Below the pieces are notes generated by a model. It was given only the letters and a program-made list of their open reading frames with translations. It searched no databases and was not told the DNA's origin. Position numbers and translations under genes: made by a program. This document shows, one piece after another, positions 1-11,081 of a DNA stretch of 64,000 nt (positions are counted from its first letter, which is position 1; each line of letters starts with the position of its first letter). Source of the DNA: Lathyrus oleraceus. Its lineage: Eukaryota > Streptophyta > Magnoliopsida > Fabales > Fabaceae. Location of the stretch: NCBI RefSeq assembly GCF_024323335.1, contig NC_066582.1, forward strand, positions 94,236,944 to 94,300,943, in the 5' to 3' direction.

Positions 1-333
1 GGACAGAAAAATTCTATTCCTATGGAACCTTATCTCAGATGGGTACGCGCCAGAGCTCGTGAACTTGTCATGCCATATCTTGCAATCGGACCTCAGATTG
101 TCGAACCTGAAGTTGAAGGAGGTGCTCCTCAGATCATTCCTTATCCAGATATGCCTACCAACGTTGAGGAACTAAAGAGATCTTGGATCCAGTTGAGAGA
201 AGAAAGGGATACTTTCGAGACTCAGTTCGTCGCAGAAAGGAAGAAAGTGTTAGAACTTACCAGTCAGCTTAATGAGGAACGAAGACTCAATGCGTATCTT
301 CGCCCAAAAAGAAGCCGCCCCTGGGAGACTTGA
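1..333 (+). CDS. Ogre ORF1, C-terminal end (partial)
   Basis: The frame is open from the first base of the window to a TGA at 331-333, giving about 110 residues. The ATG at 22 is probably internal, because the frame is open before it. The last ~60 residues are rich in E, R, K and L with heptad-like spacing, suggesting a coiled coil. Ogre elements are known to carry an additional ORF of unknown function between the 5' LTR and gag. Its position 211 bp before gag and the lack of any pol motif fit that. No catalytic motif is visible. Confidence 0.65.
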   Translation, partial: GQKNSIPMEPYLRWVRARARELVMPYLAIGPQIVEPEVEGGAPQIIPYPDMPTNVEELKRSWIQLREERDTFETQFVAERKKVLELTSQLNEERRLNAYLRPKRSRPWET

Positions 334-544
334 GCTTTCATTGTATTTTTATTATTATTCCTTTTGTAATGAACATTGGTCAAAGAAATTAGCAATAAAC
401 ATTTCTCTCTTGTTGGTGATTTACGCAAAGTTAAATTCCAAAAGTCCTTGAAAACATTTCATACATTACATAGCATAACATAACACTGCATAACAGGTAT
501 GCTACAAGTTCAATGTTCTCACGGTCTTCATTACAAACAGAAAA

Positions 545-3500
545 ATGGATCTCGAACAAACTGTCAAAGATCTCCAGACTCAGAATGCTCAATTCAAGGA
601 GATGATGCTAAGCTTATCCAAGGGGCAGGAGGAACTGAAGGCTCTTTTGCTCGAAAAGAAGAAAGACAAGAAAACTGTGAGTTTCATTAACCCGGGAAGA
701 AGGCGTAAAGGACAGGCCGCAGGAGTCAAGTTTGGAATCCCGAATGGTCCAGAAGAGGGGGCGGAGAATGATTCAGAGGAAGAGAATGTTGATTTCTCCA
801 ACCCTGAGGATGACGATGAAGATTATGAAAATGAACAGTACTCTCCAAGAGATGATAAGTACAAGTTGCTGGAAGAACGTATGCTAGCTATGGAGGGTCA
901 GAAGGCGCCCGGTCTGGATTTCGAAAGTTTGGGTCTGGTCTCCGATGTGACCATTCCTCGCAAATTCAAAATCCCCACTTTCACTAAGTACGATGGTGCG
1001 TCTTGTCCTCAGATGCATCTGAGAGCTTATGTGAGAAAGATTCAGCCGCATACCACTGACAGGAAGCTATGGATCCATTTTTTCCAAGAGAGCCTGTCTG
1101 GCACACAGTTGGAATGGTATTATCAGCTCGAGAGCTCTGACATCCGCACCTGGACTGATTTAGCAACAACTTTCTATAAACAGTACCAGTATAACTCTGA
1201 ACTAGCACCTACCCGGCTACAGTTGCAGAATATGACTATGGGATCTAAAGAAAGCTTTAAAGAATATGCTCAAAAGTGGAGAGATTTGGCTGGCAGAGTC
1301 AAACCCCCTATGATTGACAGAGAATTGGTGGATATGTTCATGGGCACACTGACCGGCCCATTCTACAGCCATCTACTGGGAAGTTCTTCATCAGGTTTCA
1401 CTGAACTTATATTGACAGGTGAACGTGTTGAAAGCGGCATCCGAAGTGGAAAGATACAGGCGGCTGCCTCTGCAAGCACCAAAAGGTCCTATCAGGGGAG
1501 GAACGAATCAAATGCTGTGTACGGTCAAAAGGGTCGTAACAAGAAAAACCGTGACCACGACATTGGAGCAGTTACGATTGCAGCACCACCATCTCAAAAC
1601 TTCCAGCCCAAACAAGACAGGCCAAGAAGGCAGTTCACCAGGATCAATATGACCTTGGCACAGGCACTGCAGGGAATGCTAAAGGCAAATTTGATCACCC
1701 TTAGAGATCCTCCTACAAATCCCAACACTACCTCTTCTCGTTATAATCCCAATGCCAGGTGTGCATATCACTCCGATAGCCCCGGGCATGATACAAACGA
1801 TTGCTGGTCATTGAAGAATAAGATTCAGGATATGATCGAAGCTGGAGAAATTGAGTTTGAGCCTCCGGAGACTCCTAATGTCATCACTGCTCCTATGCCT
1901 AACCATGACAAGATTGTTAATGTTATGGATGACGATTCTCACATTTCCAATGTGGCGGACTTAACATCTCCTCTCCCGATCATAAAGAGGAATTTATTGC
2001 AAGCTGGTTTATTTCCAGGTTGTGCTGAAGATTGCAATCTCTGCATACTCCGGCCCGAGGACTGTTTGAAATTGAAGAATGGTATTCAACGGCTGATGGA
2101 CGATCGTACAGTTCTCTTCGAAAGGATTCCTAAGGCGGAAAACCCTATTGAAGAAATATCTGTGATTGCTAGGTCCAAAGTTCCAGTGAAGATTACCGCT
2201 ACCAGGGCGCCTGTGAAGATTACTGCTGAGCCCAGGGTTGCTCCCCTAATCATCACTGCACCTGGCCCGATCCCGTATTCCTCAAGCAAAGCTATTCCGT
2301 GGAATTATGGCGGTGATGTTTACGTCCATGGCGTGAAGCAAGTGGGTAATGCTGCTAATACTAGTGGCATTGTTGGGACTAGTAAAATTACTCGAAGCGG
2401 AAGGATCTTCTCTCCAGAAATCTCACCTCCTGTCCTTGAAACTCGAGGAAAGGAACCAGTCAATCCTTCTCAGTCAGAGACACCGGTCGAAGTTACTCCC
2501 GAAGATGTTGCCAAACAAGAAATGGAAGAAGTGCTGAAAATCATTCGCAAGAGTGATTTTGATGTTGTAGAACAGTTGGGGCATACCCCGTCTAAGATCT
2601 CGATGTTATCCTTGCTGTTATCTTCTGAACCTCATGCCAATGCATTGATAAAATTCTTGAAGACCGCTCATGTACCTCAGGAGACATTTGTCGATCAGTT
2701 CGAACATTATGTTGCTCACTTGGCTGTTGACAATGGCCTAGGCTTTTCCAACGCTGATCTGACACCAGCAGGAAAGAATCACAATAAAGCCCTGCATATC
2801 TCCATTGAGTGTAGGGGAATCACTTTGTCTCATGTGTTGATCGATAATGGCTCTCCCTTGAACGTGCTGCCGACAGCTGTGCTGGATAAGCTGGATTGTA
2901 AAAGCATTGAACTGAAACCTAGTGACATTGTGGTACGTGCTTACGATGGTGCGAAGAGTGTTGTCCATGGCGAAGTAGTCCTTCCTATCAAGATAGGACC
3001 TCAAGTCTTCAACACTACCTTCCATGTAATGAACATTCATCCTGCCTATTCCTGCTTACTGGGACGCCCTTGGATTCATGGGGCAGGCGCTGTAGCCTCG
3101 TCTCTCCATCAAAAGTTGAGGTATCCCACAAAAGGCAAAATTGTCACCGTGTGTGGAGAAGAAGAGTACATTGTCAGTAGTGTGCATACCTTCAGATACG
3201 TCGAGATGGATGGTGAATTCATTGAGACTCCTTGTCAGTCATTTGAAGTAGTTCCTCCGACCAATCCTGTCCTTAAGCCAACTTCCTGTGTACCCAAGGT
3301 TATTCGTGCTCCTCCTGCTATGATTTCTCTGAAGGACGCTCAAGCCGTGGTTGAAGATGGTGGTCGTACTGGCTGGGGTCAATTGATCGACGTACCGTAC
3401 AAGTCTGACAAATTTGGCCTGGGGTTCAGCTCTGACAAGAGTCAAATTAATGTTGTAGAAGATGCTGACAGCGATTGCGACCTGGATAGCTGGATTTTCC

Positions 3501-3567
3501 CAACAATTGGTGACAGACTCAATAATTGGAAGGCTGAAGACACTATCCCGATTTCCTTTAGTCAGGA
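545..3567 (+). CDS. gag-pro: Ogre gag-protease (exon 1 of the gag-pol reading frame)
   Basis: This is a long open frame from the ATG at 545. A TAA at 3569-3571 ends it if it is not spliced. Residues 1-60 are charged and coil-prone, followed by an acidic stretch. Residues ~135-290 match a plant retrotransposon gag (capsid) domain. Around residue 406 a C-x2-H...H...C cluster stands where a zinc knuckle would be. The aspartic protease motif has D767 in D-N-G-S rather than the common D-T/S-G, which is usual for Tat/Ogre. Residues ~938-965 look like a short G-patch (G-W-G ... F-G-L-G-F). Gag would form the particle and the protease would mature the polyprotein. The frame has no internal stop over ~1,000 codons, so gag-pro is better preserved than pol downstream. 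Reading past 3567 depends on the intron. Confidence 0.85.
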
Positions 3568-3810
3568 GTAATTGTTATTGTCTATTTTAGTGTCGCAAAT
3601 TTTTGTTTTTTTTACAATTGAACTTCTCCAAGCATTGTGTCTATGCCCGGGGCACAATAGCTAATTTTTTAAGGGTTGTCATCTTCATAAGCATATTCAT
3701 ATTCAATAAATCAATGGATTTTTTGCATTCAAATATTGCGCTCTTTATCTTTTCTGTCATCTTCCAAACGAGCTATGTTTTCTTACACACACTCACGTAA
3801 CGAATTGCAG
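3568..3810 (+). other. Ogre intron between protease and RT
   Basis: The donor is GTAATT at 3568 and the acceptor is TTGCAG ending at 3810. The interval is AT/T-rich and has stops in every frame. The in-frame TAA that closes gag-pro overlaps the donor site. Removing 243 bp joins a two-base partial codon to A3811 and enters a frame that stays open to the RT at 4043. Introns at exactly this place are established for Ogre elements. Splicing in this copy is inferred. Confidence 0.8.
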
Positions 3811-5313
3811 ATCCATACCCACTCTGGATCCTGTTGACAATAGTTCTACTACTGTTCATTATGACTTTGAAAATCCGATCTACCAAGCCGAGGACGGAAG
3901 TGAGGAAGATTGTGAAGTACCTGGAGAACTTGCCAGACTGTTACTGCAGGAAGAAAGGACTATACAGCCACACGAGGAGTCAGTTGAGACTGTAAATCTG
4001 GGTACTGAAGTAAACAAGAAAGAAGTCAAAATAGGAGCAGGCTTGGAAAACAGTGTCAAGAGAAGGTTGATTCAGATGTTGCATGACTATGTAGAGATTT
4101 TTGCTTGGTCTTACGAAGACATGCCAGGACTGGATACCGATATAGTAGTGCATCGACTGCCAACGAGGGAAGAATGTCGTCCTGTTAAGCAAAAGGTTCG
4201 TCGCATGCGTCCTGAAATGTCTGAGAAGATCAAAGCCGAGGTGATGAAACAATTTGATGCAGGTTTTCTGGCTGTTACTTCTTATCCTCAATGGGTTGCT
4301 AATGTGGTACCAGTGCCAAAGAAGGATGGTAAGGTGCGAATGTGTGTAGATTACCGAGACCTGAATAAAGCGAGTCCCAAGGATGACTTTCCACTCCCGC
4401 ACATTGATGTTCTGGTAGATAACACCGCTCAAGACAAGGTGTTCTCATTCATGGATGGATTCTCAGGTTACAACCAGATTAAGATGGCGCCTGAGGACAT
4501 GGAGAAAACTACGTTTGTGACGCAATGGGGCACGTTCTGTTATAAAGTAATGCCATTTGGTTTAAAGAATGCAGGGGCAACGTACCAGCGTGCTATGGTG
4601 GTTTTATTCCATGATATGATCCATCATGAAATAGAAGTATATGTGGATGACATGATAGCCAGATCTCATACTGAGGAGGAACATCTCGATCATTTATACA
4701 AACTGTTCGAGAGGTTGAAGAAATACAAGTTGAGATTGAACCCGAACAAATGCACCTTTGGAGTAAGATCCGGTAAACTCTTGGGATTTATTGTCAGTGG
4801 CAGAGGAATCGAGGTTGACCCAGCCAAGGTGAGAGCTATTCAAGAAATGCCAGTTCCCAGTACAGATAAAGAAGTCAGAGGTTTCTTGGGACGCTTGAAT
4901 TACATTGCCCGATTCATTCCACACTTGACTGCTACCTGCAAACCCATCTTCAAATTACTAAAAAGGAAAAATCAAGAGATGGTATGGAATGATGAATAAC
5001 AAAATCAGGAAATATCTCCAAGAACCTCCAATTCCGATGCCACCAGTTGAAGGAAGACCTCTAATCATGTATTTGACCATGTTAGAAAATTCAATAGGGT
5101 GTGCTGGGGCAACATGACGAGTCTGGTCGAAAAGAGCATGCAATATACCACCTTAGCAAAAGGTACCGACTGTGAAACAAGATACTCACAGCTCGAGAAA
5201 GCTTGCTGTGCTTTGGCTTGGGCTGCTCGCCGACTAAGACAGTATATGTTGAATCATACCACTTTATTGACTTCTAAGATGGATTCTATCAAATGTCTAT
5301 TCGAGAAACCTGT
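3811..5313 (+). pseudogene. RT-RH: Ogre reverse transcriptase-RNase H (broken)
   Basis: The frame is open from the splice acceptor at 3811 to a TAA at 4997-4999. RT motifs are clear: the P-V-P-K-K-D-G-K-x-R-M-C-V-D-Y-R-D-L-N block, the F-M-D-G-F-S-G-Y-N-Q block, the M-P-F-G-L-K-N-A block, and the Y-V-D-D active site at 4640-4651. After the stop the connection and RNase H regions persist in shifted frames (~5009-5100 and 5150-5313), including the C-E-T-R-Y-S-Q-L-E-K and A-R-R-L-R-Q-Y blocks. RNase H ends abruptly near 5313, where sequence jumps into integrase, so at least its distal part is missing. It cannot make a full enzyme as it stands. Confidence 0.85.
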
Positions 5314-5995
5314 TGTCTCCTGAAAGAGTTATCACCGACAATGGTACTAATTTGAACAACAAGATGATTACTGAACTCTGCACGCAGTTCAACGTAAAGC
5401 ACCATAACTCTTCTCTGTACCGACCAAAGATGAATGATGCTGTAGAAACTGCTAATAAGAATATCAAGAAGATCATACAAAGATGACGGTGACGTACAAA
5501 GACTGGCATGAGATGTTACCGTTTTCTCTTCACGGTTATCGCACTTCAGTACGCACTTCGACAGGAGCAACTCCTTTCTCTTTAGTCTACGGAATGGAAG
5601 CCGTTTTACCAGTGGAAGTTCAGATTCCCTCTCTAAGAATCATGAAAGAGGCGGGCTTAGATGAAGAGGAATGGATTCAGACTCGACTCGATCAGATAAA
5701 CTTGATTAATGAGAAGAGACTTGCGGCTGTTTGTCGTGGACAGATATATCAGAAGCGCATGACCCAAGCATTTAACAAAAGAGTCAAGAGACAGGTGTAT
5801 CAAATTGGCGACTTGGTGGTAAAGCGCATCACTCTACCACAAGGTGATCCCAGAGGCAAATGGATTCCCACGTACGAAGGGCCGTTTGTAGTTAAGAAGG
5901 TATTCTCTGGTGGAGCCATGATACTAGCTACAATGGACGGCAAAGACTTCCCGCATCCCGTGAACGCAGACATAGTCAAAAAATACTACGCATAA
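5314..5995 (+). pseudogene. IN: Ogre integrase, core fragment and C-terminal domain
   Basis: The sequence enters at the second catalytic Asp (the T-D-N-G block, about 5330) and includes the catalytic Glu region (~5440-5470), with a stop and frame change near 5483. The 5483-5995 frame gives ~170 residues of integrase C-terminus: the Y-R-T-S-x-R-T-S-T-G-A-T-P-F block, a long helical linker, and an SH3-like end (G-P-F-V-V-K-K-V-F ... M-D-G-K-D-F). The N-terminal zinc domain and first catalytic Asp are absent, deleted together with distal RNase H. Integrase would insert the cDNA, and this copy cannot. Confidence 0.8.
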
Positions 5996-7140
5996 AAGAG
6001 ACCTGCTAGGTCGACGTACCTAGGCAAAAGTAAGGGCATCCCGGCGAACCAAAAGGGTTCGGGCAAAAATTAGGGATAAAAATATAAAAACATACACCCG
6101 GCAAGTCGAAAACCTGAAAAGGCGGCTTGGGCAAAAAAGGGTATCCTGGTGGACTGAAAACCTGAAAAGGCGGTCCAGGCAAAATTAGGGATTAAAGCGT
6201 ATGACTATGTCCCGTTCTCTGTCAGCTTCAACCAAGTTCAAGGGACTGAACAAGCCAATCACTTCTATCCGACAGCAGGAGATGAGATGCTTGAAGACAT
6301 AATGACAGTAGTGGAATTAGAATCGATAGGACTTTTTCTGCATAGCTTTCTCTTTGTTTGTCTGACAATTTCCTCTTACTAGGATTTCTGTCTCCTTGTA
6401 CACAAATTGCCTGTTTATAGGCCCTCTTTCGAAATCAATATAATTTTAGTTTAAAAAAAATGCTCTTGTTTTACTTTCTCTGTTTTGTTTGCATAAACGT
6501 CCATTGATTTAATTCGAATTAATATATGCATTTGGATATGATCGATGTTTACCAAAAATGCGTGCATAAAATAGAAATAGCGATTACTGCTAGGCTTCAG
6601 GATCGAGGAGAAGGTCTAATCATGCTTTCCAATGAATCCGTTGCTAATCCTATTCCCCAGCAAAGCCAGTCATTCCCAGAAGAGAGTGGCATTACTAGAC
6701 AAATGGGTCATCTCTTCCACCCCCAGCCAGGCTTCTGTTGAACATTTCTACCATCAGACAGAAATCAAGCATCCCCGGCTAAGAAAGGGTCATCGATACC
6801 AGTATCTCCCAACCAGAAGATTGAGATTTGTTTTCCCCAGTAGAGTCCTCTGGAAGAACTTTTCAGATGCATAATTCATTCATTACATCATTTCACAGCA
6901 TACGCATGCATACATCGTTCGTAGTTATTTTCGAAAGCATAAAACATCTCATGCATCATGACATGGCATGAAGCTAACTTTATTTTTCAGGTTAATTATT
7001 CCCCTGATACAGTCAAAACAAAGGTCCATTCAGACGGACATCCTCATCAATTACGTTCAGGATTCAACTACATCTTTCAGATATACTCCATGTCAACATT
7101 CATTCTGACATCCTCCTAACGATGGCATCTATAAGCCCAT
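5996..7140 (+). other. Ogre 3' UTR, proximal part
   Basis: No gene is seen. Between 6006 and 6190 a short motif built on CCTGAAAAGGCGG followed by GGCAAAA recurs in imperfect copies. The rest (6200-7140) is non-coding, and small ORFs at 6526-6874 have no recognisable domain. Its position between integrase and the tandem-repeat block is as expected for Ogre. Confidence 0.6.
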
Positions 7141-7149
7141 CCCAGACAT

Positions 7150-8100
7150 TTATTGCAAATACAACATATACAAATACTATCAGATATAGCCTAGCGTACG
7201 GTTCATTCTGATTCAGCTCAACATATGACTCTTTCAACTCAGATGCGATCTAACGTACGATCCATTCCGACCTTCAACAACTCCAATACGGTCCAGCATA
7301 CGACCCATTTGGACCTTCAAGGCCTCGGATGCTACCTAGCGTGCGGTACATTCTGAAGTGTAGTATGGCGTATGACTACCCCTTTATTATCAGATGCAGC
7401 CTAACGGACGGCTCGTTCTGCTACTCAGAGACGGTCTAGCTTACGACCCGCTTGGATGTTCATCCCCTCAAATGCTACCTAGCGTACGGTACATTCTGAA
7501 GTGTAGTCTGGCGTATGACTACCCCCTTCATCATCAGGTACAGCCTAACGGACGGCTCAGTCTACAACTCAGATACGATCTAGCATATGATCCATTCTGA
7601 TCCTTCACCCCCAGTAACGATACAGCCTAACGGACGGCTCGTTCCGCAACTCAGATACGATCTAGCGTACGATCCATTCTGATCCTTTATCCCCAGCAGT
7701 GTATGACTCATTCGGATTCTTATCTCATTTTGATTCGACACAACATATTACTCCTCCAACAATACGGTCTAGCGTACGACCCATTCGGATCTTCATTCCT
7801 CAGATACTACCTAGCGTACGGTACATCCCGAGGTGTAGTCTAGCGTACGACTACTTTTCGTCAGATACAGCCTAACAGGCGGCCCATTCCGCAACTCAGA
7901 TACGATCTAGCGTATGATCCATTCTGATCTGTTATCCCCAGCGGCGTATGACCCATTCTAAATCCCCAGTGAAGTCGACGGCTTAATGAATGACTCACTA
8001 TACGGTCTGGCGTATGACCCAGTGACACCCATGACTTCAGATATCTTCTAACGTACGACGCACTCTGAAGCTCTCATCATCAAACTTCCTAGATGGCACC
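7150..8100 (+). repeat. Degenerate tandem repeats in the Ogre 3' UTR
   Basis: Variable units of ~45-100 bp are rebuilt from a few phrases: CTAGCGTACGGTACATTC, 'GTCTAGCGTACGACCCATT' and 'CAGCCTAACGGACGGCTC' types. They alternate across ~900 bp with no conserved reading frame. Ogre 3' UTRs are known to carry such tandem arrays, some of which have spawned satellite DNA. Unit order is irregular, suggesting repeated slippage or recombination. Confidence 0.8.
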
Positions 8101-8249
8101 TTTAAGCCCATCTCCATCAAGACTAACTACTTGACAAGTGCAAATTTTTGGGGCATTCTAAGTGTTCAATAATCTTCCACCTCCAGACCACGAATGGCGT
8201 ACATACCATTCTGACTCTCTCGGTTCAAGAATATTGAACAGGGGCAGCT

Positions 8250-10230
8250 TCATACCCCAAAATTTGCCCATTAATATTTTAAGACATTTTTCAGGGCACT
8301 CCGACTCATTTTTATGACACTGATCTTAAAGGAACAAAGGTCCAGCTCACGAATGGCCCAATCCAGAAAATGGCCCAAACTGGCCTGTTCGCTACACGTT
8401 CGCTACACGCTCGCCTAACGAACGTTCGCTACACGTTCGCTACACGCTCGCCTAGCGAACGTTCGCTACACGCTCGCCTAGCGAAGCTGACAGACAACAG
8501 AAAATTTCGGGCTTCATTCTGAGCCCATTAGGTCATCAAAGGAGTATTATAAATACCCCAACTCCAGAACGAAAAAGGAGAACGAAAAACCGAGACGGAG
8601 ACGGCCGGAAACCCTGGCATAGCAACCCCGGAGAGTAGCCCAGAGAAGTCGGAGTGAAGAAACCCTGACGGCCGCTCATCCGCACCAAAGTTACCGCCGC
8701 CCAACTCAACCCGATACCAAAAGTGACTTGCCAATTCAGCATTACCACTCCATTGCAAACAGGTTTGTGTATCATTATTGTTTTATGCTTCCAATTGGTA
8801 AATCTCTAAATACATAATGCATCATGATTGAATTTTTGGATATGTAATTAGACTTTGCATGTGAATTCCAGTACGCCTGAATATCCTGAGTGTTTGACCA
8901 TATTATTTCTGTAATTGAATGCAATAAGGCATGCAGCAGGCTGAGATCATACTGTTCTGAAATTCAAAACCCGCAGCCGCTCGCTAGCACATCGCTAAGC
9001 GAGCATGTAGCGAGCATTCGCTAGGACCTCGCTAGGCGAGGCAGAGGCGAACGGGACAGCCGTTGATATTTGTTATGTCCTATGCGTAACCTGATCTATT
9101 CTATGTTAATTATGCACTGTTTTGCCTGACATTCATGCTGATGTGTTTTCTTTTGCGGTGTAATCCTCGATTGCACCCTGATTGGTATTCTAACCCGTTT
9201 GCTGAATTTTGTAAAGGTTCACATATCCCAGGAAAAGAGTGTTGTTTAGGCCTTCCACTTTATTTGTGGGATACCCTTATGAAGATCCACCCTAAATTGC
9301 TTAATTAATTTTAATGTATTAATTTTAATGTATTGATTTTAATGTGGAGATTCATCCTAATCACCTAATTGACTTTAAAATATGACCTTTAAACATGTGA
9401 TTTTGGACCTCTCTTTGCTGCCCTACGGTATTACGGTATAACGGTCATGTCCCGCGAATGTAGGGATACACTTAGCAAAGACCCTTCGGTTAAATCATCA
9501 TAAAATAAATCATAGTCCCTCGGATGTTGCCTTCGAAAATACGATTTTGCCCCTCGATGACCCTTCGGTGTAGCCTACGGTTAAATGATGATCGTCCCTT
9601 CGAATGCTAAGGTATCCTTACAACTGTTGCCTTCAATGACCTATCGATGACCCTACAATGACCCTTTTACATCCAAAGGATAAAACTACTTACTTCTCAA
9701 TAGTAAGGGCAGTTTTACCCTCATAAGGATAGGAAATGCCCATAACGACCTTAGGAAGGTATAACTCTCAATTGTTGGATCATAACCTAAAACATTTTCC
9801 ACCCCTCACACTTTGCAAGTCCTAGAAAATCACCACTTGGTATACATTCATACTAGAGTCATTACCAAGTTATATTTTTCTAAACTGTTTTTTTTCAAAA
9901 TCAAACGAGATAAATACTTTGTATACATTCATACGAGAATCATTACAAAGTTAAACTCTCTTTTCGAAACATTTTTAAACAATTCACCAACACTTTTCAG
10001 ACAAAAATATAAGTGATCCAGCTATTAAGAGCCCATGGATAACCATGGATACAAAGGGTGCTAACACCTTCCCTTTGTATAATGTACCTCCCGAACCCAA
10101 AATCTATTGAGGTCTTTCCTGTTCTTTTCCACCTTTCCTTATTGGATAAAAGAAAAGTCAGTGGCGACTCTTGCTATCCGCGACATTGCGATAAAAAGCA
10201 AAATACCCCAAGTCAGTTCACCGTATGACA
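8250..10230 (+). repeat. Ogre LTR (~1.98 kb)
   Basis: The left end is placed just after a purine-rich tract (8238-8247, AACAGGGGCA), at the start of TCATACCCC. The right end is CCGTATGACA at 10230, four bases before the PBS. Inside are a TATA box (8548-8555), GC-rich palindromic repeats (8388-8490 and 8975-9055), repeated CCCTTCGG phrases (9480-9610) and a duplicated ~75-bp block near 9830-9960. The region 10050-10160 is typical of Tat LTR 3' ends ('gggtgctaacaccttccc' ... 'agtggcgactc'). The exact left base is uncertain because only one copy is in the window. Confidence 0.72.
8548..8555 (+). promoter_or_regulatory. TATA box of the Ogre LTR
   Basis: TATAAATA lies ~300 bp into the LTR, just upstream of a GC-rich transcribed-type sequence. 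This is the usual place for an LTR promoter. No experimental start is known from the sequence alone. Confidence 0.5.
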
Positions 10231-10234
10231 GAAC

Positions 10235-10252
10235 TGGCGACTCTGCTGGGGA
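10235..10252 (+). other. Primer-binding site, tRNA-Arg type
   Basis: TGGCGACTCTGCTGGGGA directly after the LTR end matches the tRNA-Arg-complementary PBS reported for Ogre elements. Its presence here shows that an internal region begins after this LTR. Confidence 0.75.
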
Positions 10253-11081
10253 TACTTTAAAAAGAGAGGTTACCTTAAAAACAAGATCACTTATTCCAAA
10301 TTGTCTGATTTACTTTTAAGGGATTGCTTGGGTATTTTTGAGTGAAAGATCCTACACCCGGATCTAGTGTACCTTAGGTAAGTAGCAATAGATCATCGCG
10401 ACTATCCGGCGTATACTGGAATGGTTAAAATGATGGCTACGGTTAATGTGACACTTTGGATGTCCTGATGTTCCTCATGTTCACTTGAGGAAAAATTTGG
10501 CTTCCGCGTGGTGTCATTAAAGCATTAACCAGACCTTTAGAACCCTAATTGACTCATCCTGGCCATTAGAAAGTAGTGAGATAACTGACTTCGGTTCCGA
10601 CTGGGGTTGGTTGAGACTCGATACTACACTCTTTGAGATTGGACTTTAGGGAAGCTTCGGTCAACCACTTGGTGTTGCATTAAAGCATTTTGTGTGAACT
10701 GTTGGTTTGATCTGAGACTTTGGACTTAGAATTAGACAACACTCCCTATGCAAAAGGACTTGGCCAATGCCAACTTTCATGAAACCAAGTGCTTGTGAAG
10801 TGAACATTCATCTGATACAATGTTGAAGATTCATTTGAGTTTATCTGCAACATGATCATATTGAAGCTGTTATTTTGAACATGTGTCTAATGTCACCTTT
10901 GAAGCCATCTGATACATGGGAGATTTTGAAGAAGATCATGGAGTTGCTAAGCTTAGATGTGGCTATCTTTATTTGATGCCTTGCTCTTCATCTTGCTATT
11001 TGTGTATTGATATTGCTTGATTCTAAAGTCCAGGGGAAATTTGGGTTTCTATATGACATTCTTGTCTATTGGATTACATCC
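10253..11081 (+). other. 5' leader of a second, truncated Ogre copy
   Basis: Non-coding DNA follows the PBS, as expected of an Ogre 5' UTR, and stops where another LTR starts at 11082. No ORF of note is present. A gag or ORF1 does not follow, so this copy is truncated or was cut by the later insertion of the long LTR. Confidence 0.55.

Larger units (their letters stand above)
1..10230 (+). mobile_element. Ogre-type (Tat lineage Ty3/gypsy) retrotransposon, 5' end outside window
   Basis: The parts appear in the order known for Ogre: an extra ORF before gag, gag-protease without the usual CCHC knuckle, an intron between protease and RT, RT-RNase H, integrase, a repeat-rich 3' UTR and an LTR. 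The 5' LTR and most of ORF1 lie outside the window. The element is defective: RT/RNase H has frameshifts and a deletion joins RNase H to the middle of integrase. It is a member of a very abundant Fabeae family. The right boundary at 10230 is set by the primer-binding site that starts at 10235, so the LTR can equally be read as the 5' LTR of a downstream copy. Confidence 0.88.

Noticed and set aside
10235..10252. Part of a tRNA-Arg gene
   Set aside because: Only the 18-bp primer site is present, right after an LTR end; no cloverleaf.
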